DNA of 24,577 nt from an uncultured Burkholderiales bacterium (GTDB lineage Bacteria > Pseudomonadota > Gammaproteobacteria > Burkholderiales > Burkholderiaceae_C): the NCBI GenBank assembly GCA_903856995.1, contig CAIODK010000173.1:1-24577 (forward strand), read 5' to 3'. The notes under the pieces are model-generated. The model did not search any database. It saw only the letters and a list, made by a program, of their open reading frames with translations, and was not told the DNA's origin. Position numbers and translations under genes: made by a program. Shown piece after piece: positions 16,501 through 23,145 of this stretch; within the stretch, counting starts at the first letter, position 1, and each line of letters opens with the position of its first letter.

Positions 16501-17016
16501 CGTTTGCACGCCTGGCTCCATGCGGATGGTGTAGGCGATGTCTTCGTGCAGCCTGCGGTTGATTTCTACCAGAAAGTCAATGGTGCGGATAGGTGCGCGC
16601 TTCAGCGCTTTGAAGTCGATGCTGTGAAAGTAGTGCTTGAAGTTAGGTGTGAATCGGTTGGTCAACAAGTAGGGGGCTAGCTCTTGCGCCGAGGTGACGC
16701 CGTAGGCGAAGGGGAACTTTTCAGCGTGCGGCTCAACGAAGAAGTCGAATGGGTTGTACACCGCCATCTCCACCACCAAGTCCACCGTGACTTTGAACTC
16801 GGTGGTCTTCTCATGGAACACCAATCGGGCTTGGTAGTTGGCGAAGGGGTCTTGTTGCCAATTGATGAAGTGCTCGGGCTCGACTTTGAGTGAGTACGAA
16901 ATCACGTTACTGCGGCAGTGGGGTGCAGGGCGCAGACGGATGACCTGTGGGCCTAACTCAACCAATCGGTCGTAGCTGTAGTGGGTGACGTGGTGGAGTG
17001 CAGCATGGATAGACAT
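13552..17016 (-). CDS. DUF2126 transglutaminase-like protein
   Basis: A 1154-residue protein with an N-terminal transglutaminase-like domain (about 1-290) and a long DUF2126 domain (about 300-1140). It begins MSIHAALHHVTHYSYDRLVE, the usual start for this family. Catalytic residues are visible: Cys184 (SGSCRDSAW), His233 (DLHAWCEVYLPG) and Asp249 (GLDPTSG). The DUF2126 part contains LTMGGEPTFVAVNDRDAPEWN, GRHTGTGGGNHVVMGGATP, HPSLSYLFSGMFIGPTSQAPR and SEFCIDKLYSPDSSTGRLGLLE, a Gly-rich motif pattern that recalls amidoligase or glutamine-synthetase-like folds. Genomic association places the family with circularly permuted ATP-grasp and alpha-E proteins. It is the first gene of the minus-strand block, 42 bases before the fusion gene. 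No Shine-Dalgarno sequence is evident before the ATG. Confidence 0.92.
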   Translation of the reverse strand: MSIHAALHHVTHYSYDRLVELGPQVIRLRPAPHCRSNVISYSLKVEPEHFINWQQDPFANYQARLVFHEKTTEFKVTVDLVVEMAVYNPFDFFVEPHAEKFPFAYGVTSAQELAPYLLTNRFTPNFKHYFHSIDFKALKRAPIRTIDFLVEINRRLHEDIAYTIRMEPGVQTPEETLTLRSGSCRDSAWLLVNLLRHCGLAARFASGYLIQLAPDVKSLDGPSGTEVDFTDLHAWCEVYLPGAGWIGLDPTSGLLAGEGHIPLACTPQPSSAAPIEGLVDEAEVAFGHEMKVTRVLESPRVTKPYTEDAWMEVLALGDEVDRRLVKGDVRLTMGGEPTFVAVNDRDAPEWNTDALGPTKRGFATELVHKLRAEYGDGGFLHFGQGKWYPGEQLPRWALGIYWRTDGHPCWHNPDLFADERVPSHYTTEDAQRFTQTLAHKLGLDDQFITPGYEDTWYYLWRERRLPINVDPFESKLDDEMERVRLRRVFSQGLDKTVGYVLPLKAGEVAGGPRWITGSWFLRDERMYLVPGDSPMGLRLPLDSLPWVSQADYPYAIEQDHFAERHPLPHAAELRAQYSHQARHTHVNPHVTGGGFSEGGVVSLQGGTEEGIPEVGHPVPDKHQSAHWVTRTAICVEVRDPSRANGPAVELKAMEDPQGLIYVFMPPLGDLEDYLELLSAIEATAEELDVRIVLEGYAPPRDVRLKVLQVTPDPGVIEVNIHPAHNWLEIVEHTEFLYQTAFESRLSAEKFMTDGRHTGTGGGNHVVMGGATPSDSPFLRKPELLASLILYWHNHPSLSYLFSGMFIGPTSQAPRVDEARNDQIYELEIALAEIQRSRETYGADMPPWIVDRTLRNLLIDVTGNTHRSEFCIDKLYSPDSSTGRLGLLELRAFEMPPHARMSVVQQLLLRALVARFWETPYQATATRWGTELHDRFLLPHFVKADFDDVLTELGDTGFQFDPAWFAPHFEFRFPRVGDLQTLGINLTLRNALEPWHVMGEEGSPGGTVRYVDSSLERIEAHVTGLNPSRHTITVNGRALPLQPTGTVGEYVAGVRYRAWDPSSALHPTIGVHVPLTFDIVDTWMKRSVGGCQYHVTHPGGRNYDSFPVNAYEAESRRLSRFFPLGHTPGKLDVPQATVGVQASKEFPFTLDLRRA

Positions 17017-17056
17017 GCATTACATCTAGCAAAACACGCGCCAAGCCTGATGCGCC

Positions 17057-17071
17057 AAAGCGGTGCGCTTT
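17057..17071. repeat. Inverted repeat in the divergent regulatory region
   Basis: AAAGCG and CGCTTT are separated by three bases and followed on the plus strand by two more T bases. The element lies 5 bases before the sigma-28-like -35 box. It resembles a weak terminator, but no gene runs into it on the plus strand, so an operator-like role is equally possible. Confidence 0.35.
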
Positions 17072-17076
17072 TTCAC

Positions 17077-17103
17077 TCAAGTTTTCTGCGGGCCCGCCGA
17101 TAC
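17077..17103 (+). promoter_or_regulatory. Near-consensus sigma-28 (FliA) promoter
   Basis: TCAAGTTT at 17077-17084, an 11-base spacer, then GCCGATAC at 17096-17103. The flagellar sigma-28 consensus is TAAAGTTT, 11 bases, GCCGATAA, so 14 of 16 specified bases match with exact spacing. A start about 7 bases downstream would give a leader of roughly 28 bases before the ATG at 17138. The spacer holds a perfect palindrome, GCGGGCCCGC (17088-17097), reaching the first two bases of the -10 element. Confidence 0.6.
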
Positions 17104-17137
17104 CCTAGGCAAGTCAGTTTTATCTTTGAAGCCCACC

Positions 17138-17566
17138 ATGCGTTCACACCATTTTTCTGTTGTTGCTTTCGTGCTTGCTAGCCTCATGGCTTGGGCTGCG
17201 CCTGCTTCGGCCGAGTGGAGCGAGCTGGTGAAGGAAGAAGAAGCCACGTACTACTTCGACAAAGAAGCGGTCATGCCTGTACATGTGTCGCGCTACGCGT
17301 GGGTGTTGACCGATTTCCCCAAAGGCGAAAAGACGCCGACCGGTGAAAACTACAAGTCAATGATGTTGCGCGTGCGCATGTACTGCAAAAATGACACGGT
17401 GGTCCGCCTTTCGGTGAGCTACTTTGACAAGCAAATGGGCAAGGGCAAGGAAGTGTCCGCCGACGATTTGCAAGAGTGGCGCCCACGCGAAGCGCCCATT
17501 CGCCCCAATACCTACATGGCCGCACTCAAGAAAGAAGTGTGCGCCGTTGCCAAAGCCGCCAGCTAA
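17138..17566 (+). CDS. Secreted surface-adhesin-E-like protein
   Basis: A 142-residue exported protein. Residues 1-25 form a Sec signal peptide (MRSHHFSVVAFVLASLMAWA, cleavage after ASA|EW). The mature 117 residues match the surface-adhesin E pattern: an opening EWSELVKEEEATYYFDKEAV, a central VWVL-like strand (RYAWVLTDF), a cysteine in MYCKNDTV, SVSYFDKQMGKGKEV, a tryptophan-proline segment LQEWRPREAPIRPNTYMAALKK and a closing cysteine (VC), so one disulfide is likely. The reading frame extends upstream to 17063, but the ATG at 17138 starts directly at a proper signal peptide and is preferred. The family was named for Haemophilus protein E, a laminin/vitronectin-binding adhesin; most environmental members are uncharacterised. 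A sigma-28-type promoter lies just upstream. Confidence 0.75.
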   Translation: MRSHHFSVVAFVLASLMAWAAPASAEWSELVKEEEATYYFDKEAVMPVHVSRYAWVLTDFPKGEKTPTGENYKSMMLRVRMYCKNDTVVRLSVSYFDKQMGKGKEVSADDLQEWRPREAPIRPNTYMAALKKEVCAVAKAAS

Positions 17567-17627
17567 GCGTTTTAACTTGTAAGCGGGTCTAGCCCCTTCG
17601 CCGCCGTCTTTGGCCGACGATGCGGCC

Positions 17628-20048
17628 ATGTTTTCTTTCATCACCTCTTGGGCGTTAGGCTGGATTGCGGGCACGGCTTTGCAGTTACAGCAGACGGAGT
17701 TGTGGGCGGTTTGGGCTTATCTGAGCTTGGTGATTGGTCTCTTGGCCTTATGGCGCGGCCTCAGCAAGACGGTGGGGCAAGAGCTCACTTGGTGTGTGCT
17801 CGCCTGTGCCTTGGCGTTTGCGCAAACAGGCGTTCGAGCCAGCCTTTATCTAAGCAACGCATTGAACCCCTCGCTCGAAGGACTCACGCTGCAAGTTGTC
17901 GGTGTTGTTGCCAATATGCCGCAACGCATGGATGACAGCATGCGTTTTCGCTTGGAGGTGGAGTCCGCCCGCGACAGCGATGGCCGGCGGGTGCAACTCC
18001 CGCCGCAGGTGCTTCTGGGGTGGTACGGCAACCGGCTTCACGGCAATGCAGACCAAGTGCTGCCACCGCCCGCCGATTTACGCCCGGGTGACCGCTGGCA
18101 ATTGGCGGTGCGCCTCAAAGCGCCGCACGGCCACATCAACCCACACGGATTTGACTATGAGTTGTGGCTGTGGGAACAGGGCTTGCCAGCGACTGGCTAT
18201 GTGCGCAATGGTGCGAAAGACAAAGCGCCGCAGTGGCTGGGCGCCACGTGGTCGCATCCCGTGGAGCGCCTGCGGCAGTCGGCGCGTAGCGCCATTGATG
18301 TCCAAGTGCCAGACCGTGCGGTGGCGGGCATTGTGGCCGCGCTGCTGGTGGGCGACCAAGCAGCGATTGAACGCGCTGACTGGGATGTGTTTAGGGCCAC
18401 CGGTGTGGCGCATCTGATGGCGATTTCAGGTCTCCACATCACAGGACTGGCATGGCTCGTGGCGTTGTGTGTGGGGTGGATTTGGCGGCGCAGTGATCGG
18501 TGGTCGCCGCAGCGGCCTTGGAGCTTGTGGCTGCCTGCGCCCCTAGCGGCAAGCCTATGTGGGGTGTTGGCGGCGCTGGCATATGCTGTGTTCACGGGTT
18601 GGGGTGTGCCCGCGCAGCGCACGGTGTTGATGCTGGCGCTGGTCACCTTGCTGCGCTGGTATGGCTTGCGCTGGCCATGGCCGCAAGTCTGGTTGAGCGT
18701 GTGCGCGGTGGTGTTGGCCATTGACCCGTGGGCGATGTTGCAGGCTGGGTTTTGGTTGAGTTTTGTGGCGGTGGGTGTGTTGTTTGCATCAGGTCCGCCT
18801 GAGCGGGCACCACAGACATCAGAGGGCGCTCCCGCGTCAAGTGTATGGCGACGTGTCGGGTCGGCCCTTCACCGCATGGTCCGTGAGCAGTGGCTGATGA
18901 GTGTGTGCTTGGCTCCGTTGACGTTGCTGTTGTTTCACCAAGTGTCGGTCGTCGGTCTGTTCGCCAATTTATTGGCTGTGCCGTGGGTCACTTTGGTGGT
19001 CACGCCTTTGTGTTTGTTGGGGTTATGGGTGCCGTTCGCTTGGGCATTGGCGGGCGTGGCTTTGCAGGCGCTGGTGTTTGTGTTGTCCGCGTGCGCCAGC
19101 GTGTCGTGGGCGCAATGGTCTGCACCTGCGGCACCTGTGTGGGCTGGCGCGGTGGCGCTGGTGGGTATGTGCCTGTTGGCCTTGCGCGTACCGATGTGGA
19201 TGCGTTGGTTTGGTGTGGCCTTGGTGCTGCCGGTGCTCAGCTGGCAAACACCACGCCCTGCGCTGGGTACGTTTGAATTGTTGGCGGCAGACATGGGGCA
19301 GGGCCATGCGGTGTTGTTGCGCACGGCCACGCACAGCTTGCTGTACGACACGGGGCCACGCTACTCCGCAGAGACCGATGCGGGTCAGCGCGTGCTGGTG
19401 CCGTTGCTACGCGCTTGGGGTGAGCGGCTAGACCGCATGGTCATCAGCCACCAAGACAGCGACCACAGTGGTGGCGCACCGGCGGTGATGGCCATGCAAC
19501 CGCAGGCAGATGTCCTGAGTTCGATCCCTGATGCACATGCGCTGCAACAGGTGCGCACGATGCAGCGCTGCGAGCGTGGGCAATCGTGGGCGTGGGATGG
19601 GGTGCAGTTTGATGTGTTGCACCCAACGGTGTACGACTATGCACGCAAACTCAAACCCAACGCGCTGAGTTGTGTGTTGCGCATCAGCAGCCCCCAAGCT
19701 TCCGCTTTGTTGGTTGGCGACATTGAAGCGGCGCAAGAAAAAACTTTGTTGCAAAGCGGTCAAACGCTGCAGGCGCAGTGGCTGTTGGTGCCGCATCACG
19801 GCAGCGCCACTTCTTCGACCCAAGCATTCTTAGAAGCGGTGCAGCCTCGCATCGCCATCGTGCAAGCCGGCTACCGCAATCGCTTTGGTCATCCAAGACC
19901 CGATGTTCTTGGCCGTTACAAAGACCTAGAGGCGCAAGTGGTGCAGAGCCCCCGTTGTGGTGCATCGCTGTGGCGAAGCGATGAACCCAACTTGGTGCAT
20001 TGCGAAAGAACGAGGCAGCAACACTACTGGCAACACCGCATTCCATGA
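17628..20048 (+). CDS. comEC: ComEC/Rec2 family DNA uptake channel
   Basis: About 806 residues. ComEC carries transforming single-stranded DNA across the inner membrane. An N-terminal membrane segment and soluble DUF4131/OB-like domain (about 30-230) precede the multi-helix Competence domain, which begins at LMAISGLHITG (263-273) and holds many Leu/Val/Trp-rich helices to about residue 545. The C-terminal metallo-beta-lactamase-like domain (about 550-800) has DMGQGHAVLLRT, SHQDSDHSGG (His608, Asp610, Asp612, His613), LLVGDIE and VPHHGS. This is a complete three-part ComEC, unlike some short forms lacking the nuclease-like part. The frame also allows a TTG start at 17610; neither start has a strong ribosome site and I prefer the ATG. 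It follows the adhesin-E gene by 61 bases and precedes the ATP-grasp gene by 41, on the same strand. Confidence 0.92.
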   Translation: MFSFITSWALGWIAGTALQLQQTELWAVWAYLSLVIGLLALWRGLSKTVGQELTWCVLACALAFAQTGVRASLYLSNALNPSLEGLTLQVVGVVANMPQRMDDSMRFRLEVESARDSDGRRVQLPPQVLLGWYGNRLHGNADQVLPPPADLRPGDRWQLAVRLKAPHGHINPHGFDYELWLWEQGLPATGYVRNGAKDKAPQWLGATWSHPVERLRQSARSAIDVQVPDRAVAGIVAALLVGDQAAIERADWDVFRATGVAHLMAISGLHITGLAWLVALCVGWIWRRSDRWSPQRPWSLWLPAPLAASLCGVLAALAYAVFTGWGVPAQRTVLMLALVTLLRWYGLRWPWPQVWLSVCAVVLAIDPWAMLQAGFWLSFVAVGVLFASGPPERAPQTSEGAPASSVWRRVGSALHRMVREQWLMSVCLAPLTLLLFHQVSVVGLFANLLAVPWVTLVVTPLCLLGLWVPFAWALAGVALQALVFVLSACASVSWAQWSAPAAPVWAGAVALVGMCLLALRVPMWMRWFGVALVLPVLSWQTPRPALGTFELLAADMGQGHAVLLRTATHSLLYDTGPRYSAETDAGQRVLVPLLRAWGERLDRMVISHQDSDHSGGAPAVMAMQPQADVLSSIPDAHALQQVRTMQRCERGQSWAWDGVQFDVLHPTVYDYARKLKPNALSCVLRISSPQASALLVGDIEAAQEKTLLQSGQTLQAQWLLVPHHGSATSSTQAFLEAVQPRIAIVQAGYRNRFGHPRPDVLGRYKDLEAQVVQSPRCGASLWRSDEPNLVHCERTRQQHYWQHRIP

Positions 20049-20076
20049 GTTGGCATTCAACTTGCATATCTCGGGC

Positions 20077-20081
20077 AGGAG
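20077..20081 (+). promoter_or_regulatory. Shine-Dalgarno site deciding the ATP-grasp start
   Basis: AGGAG, 8 bases before the ATG at 20090, selects this start over the upstream in-frame codons at 20000 and 20045. Confidence 0.7.
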
Positions 20082-20089
20082 TTCCCACG

Positions 20090-21547
20090 ATGCACAAGTT
20101 TGATGAAATGTATGCCCAGCTGCCGTTTATCGACAGCGCGGTGCGCCCACACTACCGGAACTACTTGGACTGGCTCAAGCGCCAAGATCCACAGACCATG
20201 CGCGACAGACGCGAAGAGGCTGAGATGATCTTCCGTCGAGTAGGCATCACCTTCGCGGTGTATGGCGACAAAGACGAAGACGCGAACAGTGATGTAGGGG
20301 GCACCGAGCGTTTGATTCCGTTTGATTTGATCCCTCGCATCATTCCCGCCCACGAGTGGACCGACATGCAAAAGGGTTTGGTGCAACGTGTGACGGCGTT
20401 GAACCACTTTATCCATGACGTTTATCACGAGCAAGGCATTCTCAAGGCCGGCATCATCCCCAGCGAACAAGTGCTTCACAACGCCCAGTACCGCCCAGAG
20501 ATGCATGGGGTCGATGTGCCGCACAAGGTGTATTCGCAAATCAGCGGCATTGACATCGTGCGTGCGCCCGATGCCCAAGGCAACGGCGAGTACTACGTGC
20601 TCGAAGACAACCTGCGCGTGCCCAGCGGCGTGAGCTACATGCTGGAAGACCGCAAGATGATGATGCGACTCTTCCCAGAGTTGTTCAGTCAACACCGCAT
20701 CGCCCCCGTGGCGCATTACCCCGACTTGTTGCTGGAGACCTTGCGTGCCAGCAGCCCATCCACCACCGATGACCCGACCGTGGTGGTGCTGACCCCCGGC
20801 ATGTACAACAGCGCCTACTTTGAACACGCCTTCTTGGCGCAGCAAATGGGGGTGGAGTTAGTGGAAGGCCAAGACCTGTTTGTGAAAGACAGCTTTGTCT
20901 ACATGCGCACCACGCGCGGACCGAAACGCGTGGACGTGATCTACCGCCGCGTGGACGATGACTTCTTAGACCCTCACGTGTTCCGATCAACCTCGACCCT
21001 CGGCTGCGCCGGTTTGATGGACGCATACCGCGCAGGCCATGTGAACATTTGCAACGCGGTGGGCACGGGCATTGCCGATGACAAGTCGATCTACCCCTAC
21101 GTGCCGCAAATGATTGAGTTTTATCTGGGCGAGAAACCCATCCTCAACAACGTGCCCACTTTTCAATGCCGCAAGAAAGAAGACCTTGACTACACGCTGG
21201 CGCACTTGAACGAGCTGGTGGTCAAAGAGGTGCACGGTGCTGGTGGTTACGGCATGTTGGTCGGACCTGCGGCGACCAAGGCGGAGATTGAAGAGTTTCG
21301 GCAAGTGTTGTTGGCCAAGCCCGAGGGCTACATCTCGCAGCCCACCTTGAGCTTGTCGAGCTGCCCCACGTATGTTGAAAGCGGCATCGCGCCTCGCCAC
21401 ATTGATTTGCGCCCCTTCGTGTTGAGCGGTAAGACCGTGCAAATGGTGCCCGGCGGTTTGACCCGCGTGGCGTTGAAAGAAGGCTCACTGGTGGTGAACT
21501 CGTCTCAAGGCGGCGGCACCAAAGACACATGGATTCTTGAGGTTTAA
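20090..21547 (+). CDS. Stand-alone circularly permuted ATP-grasp protein (type 2)
   Basis: A 485-residue protein of the COG2308 family. Family landmarks are VYGDKDEDANSDVGGTERLIPFDLIPRI (about 58-84), VLEDNLRVPSGVSYMLEDR with the probable metal site Glu172/Asp173/Asn174, VVLTPGMYNSAYFEHAFLA, IYRRVDDDFLDP, Lys379 followed by a glycine-rich loop at 383-389 (GAGGYGM), and a C-terminal VPGGLTRVA...QGGGTKDTW. All motifs expected of an active ligase seem present. The family is predicted to form amide bonds between amino acids or peptides; no substrate is known to me. An open frame runs in from 20000, but AGGAG 8 bases before the ATG at 20090 and the family start (MHKFDEMY) decide the start. The alpha-E gene follows after 2 bases. 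Confidence 0.93.
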   Translation: MHKFDEMYAQLPFIDSAVRPHYRNYLDWLKRQDPQTMRDRREEAEMIFRRVGITFAVYGDKDEDANSDVGGTERLIPFDLIPRIIPAHEWTDMQKGLVQRVTALNHFIHDVYHEQGILKAGIIPSEQVLHNAQYRPEMHGVDVPHKVYSQISGIDIVRAPDAQGNGEYYVLEDNLRVPSGVSYMLEDRKMMMRLFPELFSQHRIAPVAHYPDLLLETLRASSPSTTDDPTVVVLTPGMYNSAYFEHAFLAQQMGVELVEGQDLFVKDSFVYMRTTRGPKRVDVIYRRVDDDFLDPHVFRSTSTLGCAGLMDAYRAGHVNICNAVGTGIADDKSIYPYVPQMIEFYLGEKPILNNVPTFQCRKKEDLDYTLAHLNELVVKEVHGAGGYGMLVGPAATKAEIEEFRQVLLAKPEGYISQPTLSLSSCPTYVESGIAPRHIDLRPFVLSGKTVQMVPGGLTRVALKEGSLVVNSSQGGGTKDTWILEV

Positions 21548-21549
21548 TT

Positions 21550-22503
21550 ATGCTGAGCCGCACCGCTGACCACCTGTTTTGGATGTCCCGCTATACCGAG
21601 CGGGCCGAGAATACCGCACGCCTGCTGGACGTGAACTACCAAACCTCTTTGTTGCCACAGTCTGCCGAAGTGGCGCTGCTGGGTTGGGAAGGCTTGCTGT
21701 CCATCAGCGAGTTGCTGCCCGCTTACCAAGCGCGCCACGGTGACATCACGCCGCAACGCGTGATGGAGTTCATGGTGAAGGATGAGGACAACCCATCCTC
21801 CATCATTTCTTGTTTGCGCGCTGCGCGTGAGAACGCACGCGCTGTCCGCGGCAGCCTGACCACCGAAGTGTGGGAGACGCAAAACCAAACGTGGCTAGAG
21901 CTCAAGCGCATGCTCAAGAGCGGTGGCTTTGAGGCGGACCCAGGCGAGTTCTTTGAATGGGTCAAGTTCCGCTCGCACCTCTCACGCGGCGTGACCGTAG
22001 GCACGATGCTGATGGACGAGGCCTTGCACTTCATGCGCTTGGGAACCTTCCTTGAGCGTGCTGACAACACCGCGCGCTTGGTGGATGTGAAGTTCCATGC
22101 CGTGCATGGTGACTTGTTTACCGATGGCAGCGAGAAAGCGCAGCAACACGACTTCTACCACTGGAGCGCGATTTTGCGCAGCGTGTCGGGCTTTGAGATT
22201 TACCGCAAGGTCTACCGCGATGTGATTCACCCCGAACGTGTGGCCGAGTTGCTGATACTGCGTGCCGACATGCCTCGCTCCTTGCATGCGTGCTTGAACG
22301 AGGTGGTCAACAACATCTCGATGGTGTCGGACGACCGCTCGCTCGACAGCTATCGCCGTGCAGGCAAGCTTTGCTCAGAGATGGAGTTCAGCCGCATTGA
22401 AGAAATCTTGGCCAATGGATTGCATGCCTACCTCACGCAGTTCTTAGATCGCGTGAATGAAATTGGCGCGAGTATCAGTCGGGAGTTTTTGGTCCCGAAT
22501 TGA
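21550..22503 (+). CDS. Stand-alone alpha-E domain protein
   Basis: A 317-residue, mainly helical protein of the COG2307/DUF403 family. The name-giving motif is at 13-25 (SRYTERAENTARL), and a second, closely similar block ERADNTARLVDV lies at 169-180. The start MLSRTADHLFWM is the usual family N terminus. Alpha-E proteins are nearly always encoded beside circularly permuted ATP-grasp proteins and are thought to act with them; the biochemical role is unknown. The start lies 2 bases after the ATP-grasp stop, so the pair is co-translated. In many genomes a transglutaminase-like gene and sometimes the Anbu peptidase follow; here a toxin-antitoxin pair on the other strand follows instead. Confidence 0.93.
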   Translation: MLSRTADHLFWMSRYTERAENTARLLDVNYQTSLLPQSAEVALLGWEGLLSISELLPAYQARHGDITPQRVMEFMVKDEDNPSSIISCLRAARENARAVRGSLTTEVWETQNQTWLELKRMLKSGGFEADPGEFFEWVKFRSHLSRGVTVGTMLMDEALHFMRLGTFLERADNTARLVDVKFHAVHGDLFTDGSEKAQQHDFYHWSAILRSVSGFEIYRKVYRDVIHPERVAELLILRADMPRSLHACLNEVVNNISMVSDDRSLDSYRRAGKLCSEMEFSRIEEILANGLHAYLTQFLDRVNEIGASISREFLVPN

Positions 22504-22510
22504 CCGTGAG

Positions 22511-22786
22511 TCAATACACCGTGTCGTGATCGCCGACGTTGATGAGGATGATTTGCTGGTTTTGAATGATTAGCTCTAGCGTTATGCGGTACGACAGGTT
22601 GATCGACACCGAATGCAACCCACCCAGCCGACCCGACAGGGCGTGCAAACGCAGAGACGGGTGGTGTGGGTTGAGTTCAAGCAGCCCCAATGCTTTGGCA
22701 TAAGGGTTGCGCAGTTCGGGATGTTGTTTGAGAAAACGCACCGTCCGACGTATGTAGCTATCGGTGATGACCAGCGTGTAGGACAT
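22511..22786 (-). CDS. RelE/ParE-superfamily toxin
   Basis: A 91-residue protein of RelE-type size and pattern. It has an N-terminal helix (SYIRRTVRFLKQHPELRNPY), the LRLHALSGRLGGLHSVSINLSYRI strand region, and a C-terminal IILINVGDHDTVY in which a histidine and tyrosine occur where RelE/YafQ-type mRNA interferases place theirs. The conserved SYR (strand 3) supplies the usual arginine. It would act by cutting mRNA at the ribosome, inferred from family. The gene starts 3 bases after the antitoxin stop. The reading frame is intact. It ends 7 bases from the convergent alpha-E gene. Confidence 0.85.
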   Translation of the reverse strand: MSYTLVITDSYIRRTVRFLKQHPELRNPYAKALGLLELNPHHPSLRLHALSGRLGGLHSVSINLSYRITLELIIQNQQIILINVGDHDTVY

Positions 22787-22789
22787 GCC

Positions 22790-23065
22790 TTAGTCTGCGG
22801 CTGTGTCGTTAAGTAAAGCGTCTAAGCGCGTCATGTGTGCTTGTGCACTTTCTTGCACCGCGCGACCGGCTACAAGGTCGGCCTTGCTTTGCATCAGCGC
22901 GGCTTCAAGCTCGCACTCACGAAGGTGGTGGTATTGCGCCATGTCCATCACCACAAACCGATCTTTGCCGCGCACCGAGATGGTGGCCTCCGTGTGTTCG
23001 GCCAGCACGGATTCAATGGCTGCGATGCCGCGCACTTTGAGGTCGTTGGCTGTGAGTTGTGTCAT
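22790..23065 (-). CDS. Phd/YefM-type antitoxin
   Basis: A 91-residue protein whose N-terminal half resembles the Phd/YefM DNA-binding fold (TANDLKVRGIAAIESVLAEH, ATISVRGKDRFVVMDMAQYHHL). Its C-terminal half is helical and acidic (LEAALMQSKADLVAGRAVQES, TRLDALLNDTAAD), the part that would wrap the toxin. It lies directly upstream of the toxin gene, 3 bases apart, the normal order for relBE/yefM-type pairs. Such antitoxins repress their own operon by binding palindromes at the promoter; repeats suited to that are present at 23068-23119. No strong ribosome site is seen before the ATG. Confidence 0.85.
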   Translation of the reverse strand: MTQLTANDLKVRGIAAIESVLAEHTEATISVRGKDRFVVMDMAQYHHLRECELEAALMQSKADLVAGRAVQESAQAHMTRLDALLNDTAAD

Positions 23066-23067
23066 GG

Positions 23068-23124
23068 CAAATTGGCTAAAATTTGGAATGACGCTATTCT
23101 CAGTGCTATTAAGAGTGCTGTCAA
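23068..23124 (-). promoter_or_regulatory. Promoter and candidate operator of the toxin-antitoxin pair
   Basis: On the minus strand a perfect -35 box TTGACA (23119-23124) is followed after 17 bases by GAGAAT (23096-23101), a 4/6 -10 box. AGTGCT is directly repeated on the plus strand at 23102-23107 and 23114-23119, filling the spacer. CAAATT/AATTTG form an inverted repeat at 23068-23085, between the -10 box and the start codon. The pair can thus be transcribed independently of rho. Confidence 0.65.
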
Positions 23125-23145
23125 TCGTGCGGTAGCGAGGGCGGG

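Noticed and set aside
22504..23145. Recent mobile insertion of the toxin-antitoxin pair
   Set aside because: I see no terminal repeats, target duplication or integrase, and base composition is close to the neighbours; acquisition is possible but unsupported here.
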